Shown piece after piece: positions 1 to 9,693 of a stretch of 30,000 nucleotides of DNA. The first letter of the stretch is position 1; each line of letters starts with the position of its first letter. The DNA comes from Stramonita haemastoma (taxonomy: Eukaryota > Mollusca > Gastropoda > Neogastropoda > Muricidae), in NCBI GenBank assembly GCA_030674155.1, contig CM060344.1, positions 27,267,684 to 27,297,683 of the forward strand, given 5' to 3'. The position numbers and the translations under genes are program-made. The notes under the pieces were generated by a model. That model had not been told where the DNA came from. It saw only the letters and a program-made list of their open reading frames with translations, and made no database searches.

Positions 1-1897
1 ATAATGAATGGTTTTTAGTTTGGATGTTGATGTAGCTATTGAGACACACTGTTGCCTGTTTGTAAGATAGGAATCTAGTAGTCGTATGGTTTTTGTTGAA
101 ATATTATACAGGTCTAACTTTTTAAGAAGTTTGTGGTCAATTGTATCAAATGCTTTTTTTGAAATCAACAAATAATACTCCACAAAATTTATTGTCATTA
201 ATGTTTGATAGCCAATTGTCTACAAGACTGATTAGTGCTGTATGGCACGAGTGCTTTTGTCTAAATCCAGACTGATTAGGATGAAGTAAGTTATTTGTTT
301 CAATATGATGGACTAAGTGTTTATTCATATGTTTTTCCAGGGGTTTTGAAAGGATAGGTATAACAGAGATTGGTCTATAGTTTGAAGGATCTGAGGTATC
401 ACCAGACTTGTAGATGGGAATCACTTTAGCACATTTGAAGGCATTGGGGAAATAGTTCTTATCAAGGCAGAGGTTTATATATATGTTAGTGTGTCTGTGA
501 TAACTGGAGCTGATAATTTTAATATATTGCTGTCTATTCCATCAAGACCACGCGTTTTTGATTGTTTGAGGTGAGTCAGATAGTTATAGACCTCTGAAAC
601 AGACATGAATGGTAGGTGAAGTTTTGAAGGTATAAGCTTTTCATGGCAGTATTGTTTTAATTCATTGAGGTCATTGGATTCTGAGTTATCATTGCTGATT
701 ACGTTAGAAGAAACATTGATGATGTGGTTGTTAAGTTGTTCAGCAGAGATGTCTTTGATTACATTTGATTTGGAATATGATTGATTGTTAGTTATTTGGT
801 TTATTGCTCGCCATACTGTCTTTAAATTTTGTTTGGAAGATAGTAAGTCTTGGAAATATTTCTTTTTTTCCCGCCGTTTTTGTGAGATTATGGCATTTCT
901 TAATTTTTTTTGATTCCTCATAATATTTGTGTTCTTTTAGAAAATCTCTAAGATAACATGCTTCCTCTAGTTCCTTTGTAAGCCAAGGCGGCTTGGGGAC
1001 GTGTTTGATTCTAATGGTTTTAAGTGGGGCATGTTTGTTATAGATTTCAGTGAATGTCTTTATCCAGAACTCAATAGCTAAGTCTGGATCAGTAATGTTG
1101 AATGTTTCCGAGAGTGTGGACTTGCATAGTTCTAGGAGAAAAAGCTGTTCATCAAATTTTGTGAATGAACGATAGGTTATAGTTTTATGTCCAGGTTTGG
1201 GAATTTTTGTTCCTTTTTTTGACCATGTGGCACAGACTGGATAGTGATCACTGCAGTTATAGACAGGGACACATGTTTCTATGATGTTTTTAGGGTTAGA
1301 TACGTAAATGTGATCAATTGTTGTGCTTGAATTTGATGTGACTCTTGTGGGTGAATTGACTAATTGGTGAAGATTGAGTGAGTCCGTAATTTGGGTCCAT
1401 TGATTGTGTACTTTTGCTAGGTCAATATTGAAGTCACCCAGTAAGATTAGTGCCCTTGATTCTAATAGGACTTCATTCATCATGGAGTCAAATTTGTCTG
1501 TCCAATTTGTTCTTTCTGATGGATTTCTGTAACAAAACCCAATTACAATAGGGGATGTACCTTTTACAGAAACTTCAATCCAGATAGATTCTACTTCATG
1601 ACATTCTAGATGGGGAAGATGGTTAAATGTTACTGATTCACTAAGAAAGATTAAGATCCCAGTTTCTTTGGAATGCTGTGGATCTCTTCATAGGATTTTG
1701 TAACCTGGAATATATATGTCCGTGTCTGTTATATGTTTTGAAATTCTTGACTCAGAAAGACCCAGTATGTGAAATGGTTTGCCTTGATTTGTGATGAGTG
1801 TTGAAATATCTTCGATTTTATTTATTGCATGGTTTATGTTTAGGTGGCAGATGCGTAATCCATCCTTGGAGGGCCATGAAGTATGTCTTGAATACAT
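1..1897 (-). pseudogene. Non-LTR retrotransposon ORF2 (endonuclease-reverse transcriptase), broken copy A, cut by window edge
   Basis: This is the first two thirds of a LINE ORF2, read on the minus strand. The apurinic-type endonuclease comes first, with NINH, GLSES, FCYRNP, GDFNID, DHIYVS and SDHYPV motifs. A linker and the early reverse transcriptase follow, with SNYRPIS, SGFR and VDFKK. It is the same family as the ORF at 24044-26851 and matches its first ~634 codons. Copy A is dead. There is a TGA at 1688-1690 where the other copy has a CGA arginine. An eight-T run at 904-911 (five in the other copy) shifts frame. A base is lost in the TA run near 476-486. A seven-T run at 154-160 (six in the other copy) shifts frame again just before the first catalytic Asp block. 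The TGA looks like CpG decay. Assignment to the CR1/L2 group is by motif style and is less certain than the LINE call. Confidence 0.93.
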
Positions 1898-2060
1898 CAG
1901 TTAGTTAGTTTAGTGAGAAATGTGATATGTGTGCAAAATTTGGTGAAGATGAAGAAAAATTGAAGTTGAAGAGTAATAATGGGGGGGGGGGGGGGGGGGG
2001 GGTGAGTTGAGTGAGCACTTGGTTGGGTAAAGGATGAAATGGATTAAGAAGGAATAAATC
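1898..2060 (-). other. ORF2 leader-like segment with poly-G run
   Basis: This stretch sits directly 5' of ORF2 copy A in the element's orientation. It shares short blocks with the leader of copy B at 26872-27138, such as a GTGAGCACTT...GGTAAAGGATGAAA stretch matching GTGGGCACTC...GGTAAGGATGAAA. The similarity indicates that the segment belongs to the element. A run of about 22 G at 1981-2002 interrupts it. No reading frame of note is present. Confidence 0.5.
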
Positions 2061-2127
2061 AATAAACACTATACATACAACACACAATAATATATATAAT
2101 AATAAATTTAACACATACAACACACAA

Positions 2128-2470
<343 letters not shown>

Positions 2471-3255
2471 CACCTTGAACAGTCAATGCAATAAAATGTG
2501 GAAGAATAATAAAATAAGAACACACCTTGAACAGTCAAGGCAATAAGATGTGAAAGAATTATAAAATAAGAACACCGTAACAGAAACAATAGTCACGGCC
2601 AGATTACAATCCTGATGCACAATCGGCGCAGTTCATGAAGACTAAAAGTGTTGGCACACAATAAGCACAGATCCTAGAAAAATTTAATCAAATCTTTTCT
2701 GAATGAAGTATGATCTGGCACTGATCAGTCACTGTGTGTGCTGCACTTTCAGAGCACTGCATCAGGTGGGCACAAGTCCAGCACAGAATAACTGATATAG
2801 TATATCAGTATCAGTCTGACACCAGGTAAACAAATCAAGATCATGGGGCGTGGAGCATGAGAAACAGTCTTCGTAATCTTGTGGTGTTGTTGTTTTGCTC
2901 GTATGTTCATGTGTATTCATACATTTTGTTCATTCACAATAAAGCAACTAAATGTGGACAAATAATAAAATAGGAACACACCATGAACAGTCAAGGCAAT
3001 ATAGTGTGGAAGAATAATGAAATAAGAACACCTGTAAGCAGCAACAGGAACAATAATCAAAGCCAGATTACTAATCCTGACGCACAAGTTCACAAAGATT
3101 AAAATGTTGACATATAATAAGTACAGATCCTGGAAATTTTAACCAAATCTTTTCTGGATGAAGTATGATCTGGCACTGATCAGACACTGTGTGCTATACT
3201 TTCAGAACACTGCATCAGGTGGGCACACCTCCAGCACAGAATAACTGATATAATA
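2471..3255. repeat. Nested tandem duplication: ~52-bp and ~455-bp periods
   Basis: A segment containing TGAACAGTCAAGGCAATA and TGATCTGGCACTGATCAG occurs at about 2519-2805 and again at about 2975-3255, offset by 453-456 bp, with substitutions and small indels. Within the first copy a shorter piece starting CACCTTGAACAGTCAA occurs twice, at 2471-2520 and 2523-2572. About 150 bp of unique sequence separates the large copies. The block lies between the ORF1 and ORF2 remnants of the LINE, so it may be inter-ORF spacer or an older repeat into which the elements inserted. Confidence 0.8.
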
Positions 3256-3301
3256 CAGAAGTATCTGTTTATTCTTGTTGAGTGCTGGTGGAGTGGTAAG
3301 A

Positions 3302-5733
3302 TCACACCAGAGTTTCTAAGGTATATAATGCCGTGTTGGACTGGTCATAGGGAGCACTGGAGGGGAAGGCTGGAGCTGGGTGAGGTCTGGACACAGACAC
3401 TGCTGGGTAGGGTGGGGGCAGGTGGTGGGGAGAACGTAGGGTCGTTGTAGATCGTGGATATGGGAGAGTCTGTCTGTTGAACCACACATTGTCGTTCTGG
3501 GGTTGGTGGGTGGGGCGGCGTCCCAACATCTGTGATGAAAAAGGATATCCAGGGACACTGGATTTTTCTAGATACCCTTTTTGCAGCAGAGATGGGGCTT
3601 GTGTCCTCTGTTTCTGGTTGGGCCATGTAGTGGGGGCTGTCAGGAGTGGCTGTCGTTGATGTCGGGGGTCAGCGTACTTGAGGCTGTACACTATCCTGTC
3701 TGAACCTTTGGGGCTGGGATGGAATTGGTCCCTATATAAATCTTTGTGTGGGGCCCCACTTGCAGTTGTAAATATGGAAGTGTGGTCTGCAAAAGGGATT
3801 TTTTCTGCAGCACACACTTTAGCTAAGGATATATTTGACACATTGACTGTTTTTTTTAGGGGATGCCATCCCATAGGGGGGATGATGGATGATGCCAGCA
3901 GCCTGGCTTGAGGGAACACATGTTTGATGTTTTTAATGTGTCCATTTGTTTTCTGTGATGGATGTATATTTGCATGTGTTAATGCCTGTGTGAAAAATGA
4001 TGTGTTGTACTTCTTTGTTGCAGGGAATATGTTTCGGCCAATGAATAAGGTCATCGACTGTGAGACCTGAGATGCTGATATTCTGATTCTTGTCTTTGTG
4101 AAATAGAATATCAGATTTGATTTGTTGTGACACCGAGTCACCTAAGATGAGATTTGTGGTGTTGGAGTGTACCCTTTGTTCTGCAAGTTGTTGGCGTGGT
4201 GTGAGAGTGTTGGTGGTAGTATTTTGGGGTGCTTCAGGGGTGATTGATTGTAGTTTTGTTTCTTTTCTTTTCCTTTGAGAGACTGTTGTCCAAACATTTG
4301 TGTTTAAATCATTGTCCACCATTGATGTTGGAAGTTTGTTTGTCAGGGTCTGCTTGGTTGCTGTTTTTGTCAGTGTTGACTGTTTGGTTGCTGATGTCTT
4401 CAGGAATGTTGGAGGATTGTTTGTTAGAGTCTGTTTGGGTGATGACTTTGATAGTGTTGACTGAGGCATGTTGTGGAGTTGTAGAGTAAGATAAGGTTTG
4501 CTTCAGGTCAGTGTCGTCTTTGATGGTGTTGACTGAGGCATGCTGTGGAGTTGTAGAGTCAGGTGGAGTTGGCTTCAGGTTAATGTTGTCTTGTGTACAT
4601 TGTTTTTTGTTTTCCTCGTCGAGGTAGAGAGGAGAAAATCTGTTGGTGGTAGAGAAGGATGATGGAAGGGAATCCTGTTCTTGATTTGGCCGTATAGCTG
4701 AGTGTTTATGTGTGTGTGCTTTTGATAGTGTTTGTTTCAGTTGTGTGAGTTCTGACTTCAAGTCATGGTTTTCTTTTTGCAGTTTGTGTACACTCTTGGT
4801 GAGGGACCCTAACACTTTAGTGGCTTTTTTAATTGAACAAGTTAGTGAGTGTATCTTTTGCTTCTGTTGTAGTGATGTTTGGGTAACTGCATATTTGCAC
4901 AGGAAATGGGGAGTGCGACGTGGCTTTATGTGAGGATGAGTGGTTGATGGTGAAACATGTTGCACCTGTTGCGTTTGCACAGGGAGTGGATGTGGTGTTT
5001 GTATTGTGTTTTGTGGAGTGGTTTGTGTTGTGTTCCCCACAGCTGAGTTTGCCTGGCCTGGCTGCTGGACTGGTGGGGATGTGGGTGATGCTGGTGATGA
5101 TGGTGACAGCTGGGTATCAGGACTAAGTGGTGGGCTGGTGGTGGGATGGGTCATTGAATCCAGTCTGGGGAGGTGAGGACTTTTGGATGGGGAGGGGATG
5201 TCTTGGGGAATTATTTTGCCTGAAGGGGAAGGTTTGGGTTGGGGCAGGGGTAGCTCAGACAGGTTGCGCGCAGCCTCGTCCAAGTTTGGTTGGGTGTCTT
5301 TTTTTGTCAGGTTGTAGATGGCCCTAATCACCTGAACCAGTGACTGAAATTCCTTCCTGAGCCATCTTCTGCACAGGTTGCCTTGTACTAGCACAGTACC
5401 GGTGGTATAGAAGGCGGTGACAGTGATAAGTTTTCTGTCTGCACAGTTCACCTGTATTTTTGTCTTGTACAGTTCATTGGGTAGGGTGGTTGGTATACTT
5501 GATAGGTCATCATTGTCACTAAGTGAAATCAGTTTGTTGGGTATTGCATAGTCATTCCAATAATCACTAAAGGCTGGTTGACTGTTTACACTACACATGT
5601 AACGTTTATAAAAGATTTTTCTTGTTAAGGGAAGCAATGGAAAAGGGACACTAAAAGTTAATTGTTTTGGGTCGATTTTGATATGTATTTGGGGGGCCCA
5701 GTCATATTGGGTATTGTTGGTGATGGCAGACAT
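3302..5733 (-). pseudogene. LINE ORF1-type protein with N-terminal conserved block, proline-rich linker, coiled coil and SGNH esterase domain, frame-broken
   Basis: Three overlapping minus-strand frames make up one decayed ORF1. From the ATG at 5733, residues ~1-150 form a compact block around TVTAFYTTGTVLVQG. Residues ~160-270 are Pro/Ser/Thr-rich and ~288-340 are a likely coiled coil. A tandemly repeated stretch (TTPQHASVNTIK twice, 24-residue period) follows, and the frame then ends at 4309. A second frame (4469-3933) continues through basic SQRKRKE into the esterase: NLILGDSVS has the nucleophile Ser at 4134-4136, then ISGLTVDD and FHTGIN. A third frame (4141-3302) carries VFPQARLLASSIIPP and YRDQFHPSPKG, with Asp at 3728-3730 and His at 3719-3721. 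All SGNH landmark residues are therefore visible although the frame is broken at least twice. Esterase-bearing ORF1 proteins are known from CR1-type LINEs. Linkage to ORF2 at 1-1897 is inferred from strand and order only. Confidence 0.85.
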
Positions 5734-5762
5734 TTTGGGGGTGGAGGGGAAGGGGACAGGGG

Positions 5763-6125
5763 GAGTGGAGATGGAGTGAATGAAGATTAGATTCTGTTTT
5801 TAACCCATGGCCCCTAGTCAACAGTTTACATCTTCAAACACATGACACACTTCACTGCATACTGATTCATTTACATGGAGGCAGTCATAAGTGTATGTAA
5901 AAGAAAATGGTTTCAAAAAAAATAAGGAAAGAAAGAAATATTAAAAAAAAAAAAAAGGTTAAAAAAAAAAAAAGTGAAATAGAGTGATGGAGATTGGTTA
6001 TGCTGTTTTTATCCCATGCCCCTAGACCAACAGTTTACAATTTCAACACATGAAATACTACACTGCATACTGGTTCATATACATGGAGGCAGTCAGATGT
6101 GTACTGAAAGAAAATGGTTTAAGGA
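5763..6125. repeat. Tandem duplication of ~209 bp upstream of ORF1
   Basis: Two diverged copies, about 5763-5922 and 5973-6125, share the order CCCCTAG...CAACAGTTTACA, ACTGCATACTG, TACATGGAGGCAGTCA and GAAAATGGTTT, offset by 209 bp. A-rich runs separate them. In LINE orientation they lie just 5' of the ORF1 start at 5733, the position of a 5' UTR, so they may be leader monomers. Two purine-rich and poly-G stretches follow. Confidence 0.8.
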
Positions 6126-6208
6126 GGGGGGGGAGGGGGCTGAAGTAAGAGTGAAGGGAGGTGGGGGAGGGGGGGGGGGGCTGTCAATAGTAGTCAATAC
6201 AAATCTAG

Positions 6209-6368
6209 GCTTGGTGGGATACAATGACAATTTTCTCCATGGTATGGAGTCACTGTACTTGGCAGGAAAATTACACACGAGGAAGACTACGTAGGCCTAC
6301 TCACACGTACACCTGGTGGGATACTATGACGATGGTCTCCATGGTGAGGAGACACAGTACTTGGAAGC
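6209..6368. repeat. Tandem duplication of ~102 bp
   Basis: Units at about 6209-6266 and 6311-6368 share TGGTGGGATAC, TCTCCATGGT and ACTTGG at a 102-bp offset. Sequence between and after them also repeats a TAGGCCTA motif. No function is apparent. Confidence 0.7.
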
Positions 6369-6437
6369 AGACTAGACTAGGCCTAAGTAGGCCCACACAC
6401 ACACCTACACACTACCACTTGCATTCATGAAAGGGGG

Positions 6438-6590
6438 GACAGCGAACCCTCGATGGATGGACAGCGAGCGTTGGCGTCGCGGGCAGGTCTCGAGTGGTAC
6501 TCCATACGTCCGGAACAATCAGCCGGCGACACCGACACAGACACACACACAATTGGGTGGCGGACGCCCCAAGTCTGTATGCGACATGGA
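6438..6590. promoter_or_regulatory. CpG-rich patch (candidate regulatory or unmethylated DNA)
   Basis: Many CG dinucleotides cluster here (for example GGCGTCGCGGG, CCGGCGACACCGAC and GGCGGACGCCCC), in contrast with the CpG-poor flanks. It lies about 0.9 kb upstream of the C1q exon on the same strand. I see no TATA box or initiator that would fix a start site, so this is a weak candidate only. The open frames across it look incidental. Confidence 0.25.
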
Positions 6591-6591
6591 A

Positions 6592-6943
6592 TGGCAATTT
6601 GAAATAGAATTGACTTTTTTTTCTGATTTACCACAGGAACACACTATCTGAAGATAGACAATATCACAGGTGCAATCCACATGATTGCAGATGACCACTG
6701 GTATAAAAATGAAAAGTATTTGAAGCCAGGTTCCGTCTAAATGAACACTTTCATCGGAGAGCTCCCTACACACGTCTTGACAGCTTGACGAGCTTGAGAG
6801 TTGAGAGCTTGAGAGAGAGGAGTAAAAACCATGGGTGACTGGTCACCCAGGAGCTCTTCCGTGTGAGTTTAAAAACGAGGTCTGGCCATTAGGTTTTAAA
6901 CAGGCAGACCTTTAAACTACTACTACTAATACACTGAGGTGGC
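6592..6943. other. Unassigned sequence upstream of C1q exon
   Basis: No gene is certain here. A pyrimidine run followed by ACCACAG at about 6617-6639 resembles a 3' splice site, and one frame after it stays open for about 35 codons before a stop. That peptide matches no family I recognise. GGGTGAC-TG-GTCACCC near 6834-6849 is a short inverted repeat. A TTTTAAACAGGCAG motif occurs at about 6895 and again at about 6967. Confidence 0.3.
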
Positions 6944-6968
6944 AAGTAACAACAAAGACACCACTGTT
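6944..6968 (+). repeat. 25-nt exact duplicate of a C1q-exon segment
   Basis: These 25 bases, beginning AAGTAACAACAAAG, are identical to 7537-7561 inside the C1q coding exon, where they encode SNNKDTTV. The flanks differ beyond a few bases. It may be a remnant of a duplicated exon or a short templated insertion. Confidence 0.8.
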
Positions 6969-6977
6969 TTAAACAGG

Positions 6978-6978
6978 C

Positions 6979-7044
<66 letters not shown>

Positions 7045-7055
7045 AGGGAGGGAGG
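6978..7055. repeat. (GA)n and GGGA microsatellite
   Basis: A purine run of GA dinucleotides ends in several GGGA units. Confidence 0.95.
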
Positions 7056-7069
7056 TCTGTTGAGCTGTG

Positions 7070-7262
7070 CTGTGTTATGTTATGCTATGTTATGTATCTA
7101 TACTGTACTATGCTATGCTATGCTATGCTATGTTGTTATGCTATGCCATGCTATTCTATTCTATACGATAAGTCATATACCATACCATACCATACCATAC
7201 CATACCATACCATACCATACCATACCATACCATGCCATACCATGCCATGCCATGCCATGCCA
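7070..7262. repeat. Pentanucleotide array, TATGC-type passing to CATAC/CATGC-type
   Basis: The left part is built of TATGT and TATGC pentamers. The right part (about 7180-7262) is built of CATAC and then CATGC pentamers. The two halves are close to reverse complements of one another, so a long imperfect hairpin is possible. Confidence 0.9.
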
Positions 7263-7346
7263 CAATATAATTATGCTATTCTATACTAAGAGAGAGTACA
7301 TTACGAAAACAAACAACAATTCAAATACTGATGTGACATGTTGCAG

Positions 7347-7795
7347 GACAAAGCAGGAGGCTGTTCTCTGTCTGCGGGCTGAACAAGGTCACAACAAAAC
7401 AGGGCCAGGCCATGAGGTTTAAGGCAGCAGATTTCAATGACGGCGGTCACTTCAATGACGGCGGTCACTTCAGTGAAGAAAGAGGACTGTTCACTGCCCC
7501 TCATGCAGGCCTCTACTTCTTCACTGCTGGTGTGGTAAGTAACAACAAAGACACCACTGTTCATGGCCTCATCATGGTAGATGATGTCCAGCACTGTGCT
7601 GTTCATAGCAGTGACTATGGAGGGTCAGGGAGTGTGACGGTGCCGCTGAGAGCAGGACAGAGAGTCTGGGTGAGGGCTGGCAGTCCTGTGGATCAGTACA
7701 GTGATGACTTCTTTCATGACTTGTTGGGTAGGAACAGGTTCAGGAACGGGTTCAGGAACGGGTTCAGCGGAACGTTAGTGCTGCCCTTCCCTTGA
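7347..7795 (+). CDS. Terminal exon encoding a C1q-like globular domain
   Basis: The frame closes with TGA at 7793-7795. I start the exon after TTGCAG at 7341-7346 because the same frame is open and C1q-like before the ATG at 7412: FSVCGLNKVTTKQGQAMRF leads into the domain core. Then come FNDGGHFS, GLFTAPHAGLYFFTAGV, a VPLRAGQRVWVRAG block and a terminal FSGTLVLPFP, the usual order of a C1q/TNF-like trimeric domain. C1q-domain proteins are usually secreted lectin-like or complement-like recognition proteins, and molluscs have large families of them. The signal peptide and any coiled coil would be in exons I cannot identify. Oddities are an 18-bp tandem duplication giving FNDGGHFNDGGHF, a 12-bp repeat giving RFRNGFRNGF near the end, and a GGTAAGT donor-like site inside the exon at 7535-7541. 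It could be an exon-derived pseudogene, but the frame is intact. Confidence 0.82.
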
Positions 7796-7929
7796 CACTG
7801 TCTGCACAGGGACTGTGGTTAGGTTGTGTTGTATAGTGTTGTGTTATGTTGTGTTATGTTTCATCCTATTGCGCTGTGTATCGAGTTCTGTAATGACGTG
7901 ACATGTTGTGTTCTGTTACGTTTTGTACA

Positions 7930-8275
<346 letters not shown>

Positions 8276-8368
8276 TATTTTTTAAAATTATTATTTTATT
8301 ATTATTTTTTATTATCATTAACACAGACACACACATGAACACACAGACACACGCACGCACGCACACAC

Positions 8369-8371
<3 letters not shown>

Positions 8372-8460
<89 letters not shown>
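8372..8460. repeat. (CT)n microsatellite
   Basis: The segment is a pure CT run of about 90 bp that follows CA-rich sequence. Confidence 0.98.
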
Positions 8461-8463
<3 letters not shown>

Positions 8464-8693
8464 GTGTAGATGACGTATCGGACGTGTAAGAAAGTTATGT
8501 AATATTTTATGACGTTTTAGTGACACTTTTTTTTTTACTTCTTTTTATTGATTGTGGTTTAGCTAAGTCAGCCGTCATTGGGATCTGCTACAGATGGCGA
8601 AGACATGGCGACCATCTGAGACAGAAAACAGGCTGCTGACTTTTATTGTTCTATGTCTGCTGTGTGTTTTATTTTATTTTATTTTATGTTATT

Positions 8694-9017
8694 CTTTTAT
8701 ATCAAGGATAATAGAATGAGCACTCATGGGATTTTTTACATCTAGTCCCAGTGTCTATGCAAGTTTTTAATCTTGTCATCAGTTCCCACCGGCACACAAT
8801 GGCCTACTCTTACGAAAAGCGGAACAGGGTTTAACTGTGGGCAAGATGTTCTGCGTGCGTTTGCACAGGGCCTGGTTTTACAGTCTTATCCAAGGATTTA
8901 TAGGGAGAGCGGAGTCAGCACTGATGTTAACTCCAGGGGAAAACGTCCCCTCGAACAGGAATTGAGCCAGGGTTGTCAAATTGCGAGCACAATGTTCTGA
9001 CCACTAATTATCCTATC
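8694..9017 (-). mobile_element. tRNA-derived SINE (family 1), near full length
   Basis: In element orientation it runs from 9017 to 8694. The tRNA-like head has a B-box-like GGCTCAATTCC, degraded from GGTTCGATTCC. A body with AGCACTGATGTTAAC, GCAGAACATCTTGC and GGCCATTGTGTGCC in one sense or the other follows. The conserved tail includes GGACTAGATGTAAAAAA and ATTATCCTTGATATAAAAG. A run of TTTTA pentamers on the plus strand (about 8665-8693) abuts the 3' end. It is homologous to the copies at 12428, 16526, 18802 and 27541. Confidence 0.85.
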
Positions 9018-9024
9018 CCGTATC

Positions 9025-9027
<3 letters not shown>

Positions 9028-9089
<62 letters not shown>
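9028..9089. repeat. (GT)n microsatellite
   Basis: A pure GT run lies just beyond the SINE head. Confidence 0.98.
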
Positions 9090-9090
<1 letters not shown>

Positions 9091-9169
9091 ACAGAATGAT
9101 TTGTTTGCCGGTTTTTTTTCGCATTTATGAGTTGAATCTATGGTGTAAGAAATAAAGCCTTTGAGTGTA

Positions 9170-9193
9170 GGGGAGACCGGGGCAGGTCGGGCC
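9170..9193 (+). repeat. Left terminal inverted repeat of pogo-like element
   Basis: This 24-bp end pairs with 10783-10806 in inverted orientation at 20 of 24 positions and is preceded by TA. Confidence 0.88.
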
Positions 9194-9328
9194 ATGGGGC
9201 AGGTCGTGTCACCTTAAAAATAACCACCTATACCGTAATTTTCTGCCGTTTTCTTTCCATTCCTCGTTTCTGATCGACTGCAGACAATACTTTGTAAGCC
9301 AGTGGTACTAGTGCTTCCAAGTCATCTG

Positions 9329-9347
9329 CCCCCCCCCCCCCCCCCCC
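9329..9347. repeat. Poly-C tract
   Basis: Nineteen consecutive C lie inside the pogo-like element. The complementary strand could form a G-quadruplex. Confidence 0.97.
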
Positions 9348-9536
9348 TGGTTCTTCACTGTGAGTAACTTTTTATCCCACTCTTCTGACTGAATAACTGT
9401 TCAAGGAATTTATTGTCCAATGTTTTATTTGATGCAGTCTATTCTTAGATCACGTGGCAGATGATTTATACTTGATTCTACAGCTGAATTTAATTGTTAT
9501 GTGAATAAAAGCTAAAAGTTTGGAATCATACAGTAC

Positions 9537-9605
9537 GGGGCAGGTTGGGTCGGGGTAGGTTGGGCCACTGTCCCAACCTGCCCCGGGGTCATCCCAAGCT
9601 GCCCC
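9537..9605. repeat. Internal palindromic cluster of terminal-repeat motif
   Basis: GGGGCAGGTTGGG at 9537-9549 and its exact reverse complement CCCAACCTGCCCC at 9572-9584 form a 13-bp perfect inverted repeat. A variant GGGGTAGGTTGGG lies in the loop and a further CCCAAGCTGCCCC follows at about 9593-9605. The motif is that of the element's own ends, so these may be extra transposase-binding sites. A transcript could fold here as a hairpin. Confidence 0.85.
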
Positions 9606-9693
9606 ATAGTGGATGGTTGATACTTTTCACTCTTTTTTCTTAATTTTAATTTGTTCTCATGCTCTGTTCGCTTCTTTTTCATGAACAATGATG

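Noticed and set aside
1905..2123. Hydrophobic minus-strand frame of 72 codons with poly-proline
   Set aside because: The proline run is the poly-G tract and the hydrophobic part is AT-rich spacer next to the TA array.
4712..5327. Several plus-strand frames rich in Cys, Trp and Gly
   Set aside because: They are antisense to the Pro/Thr-rich ORF1 region and have no family resemblance.
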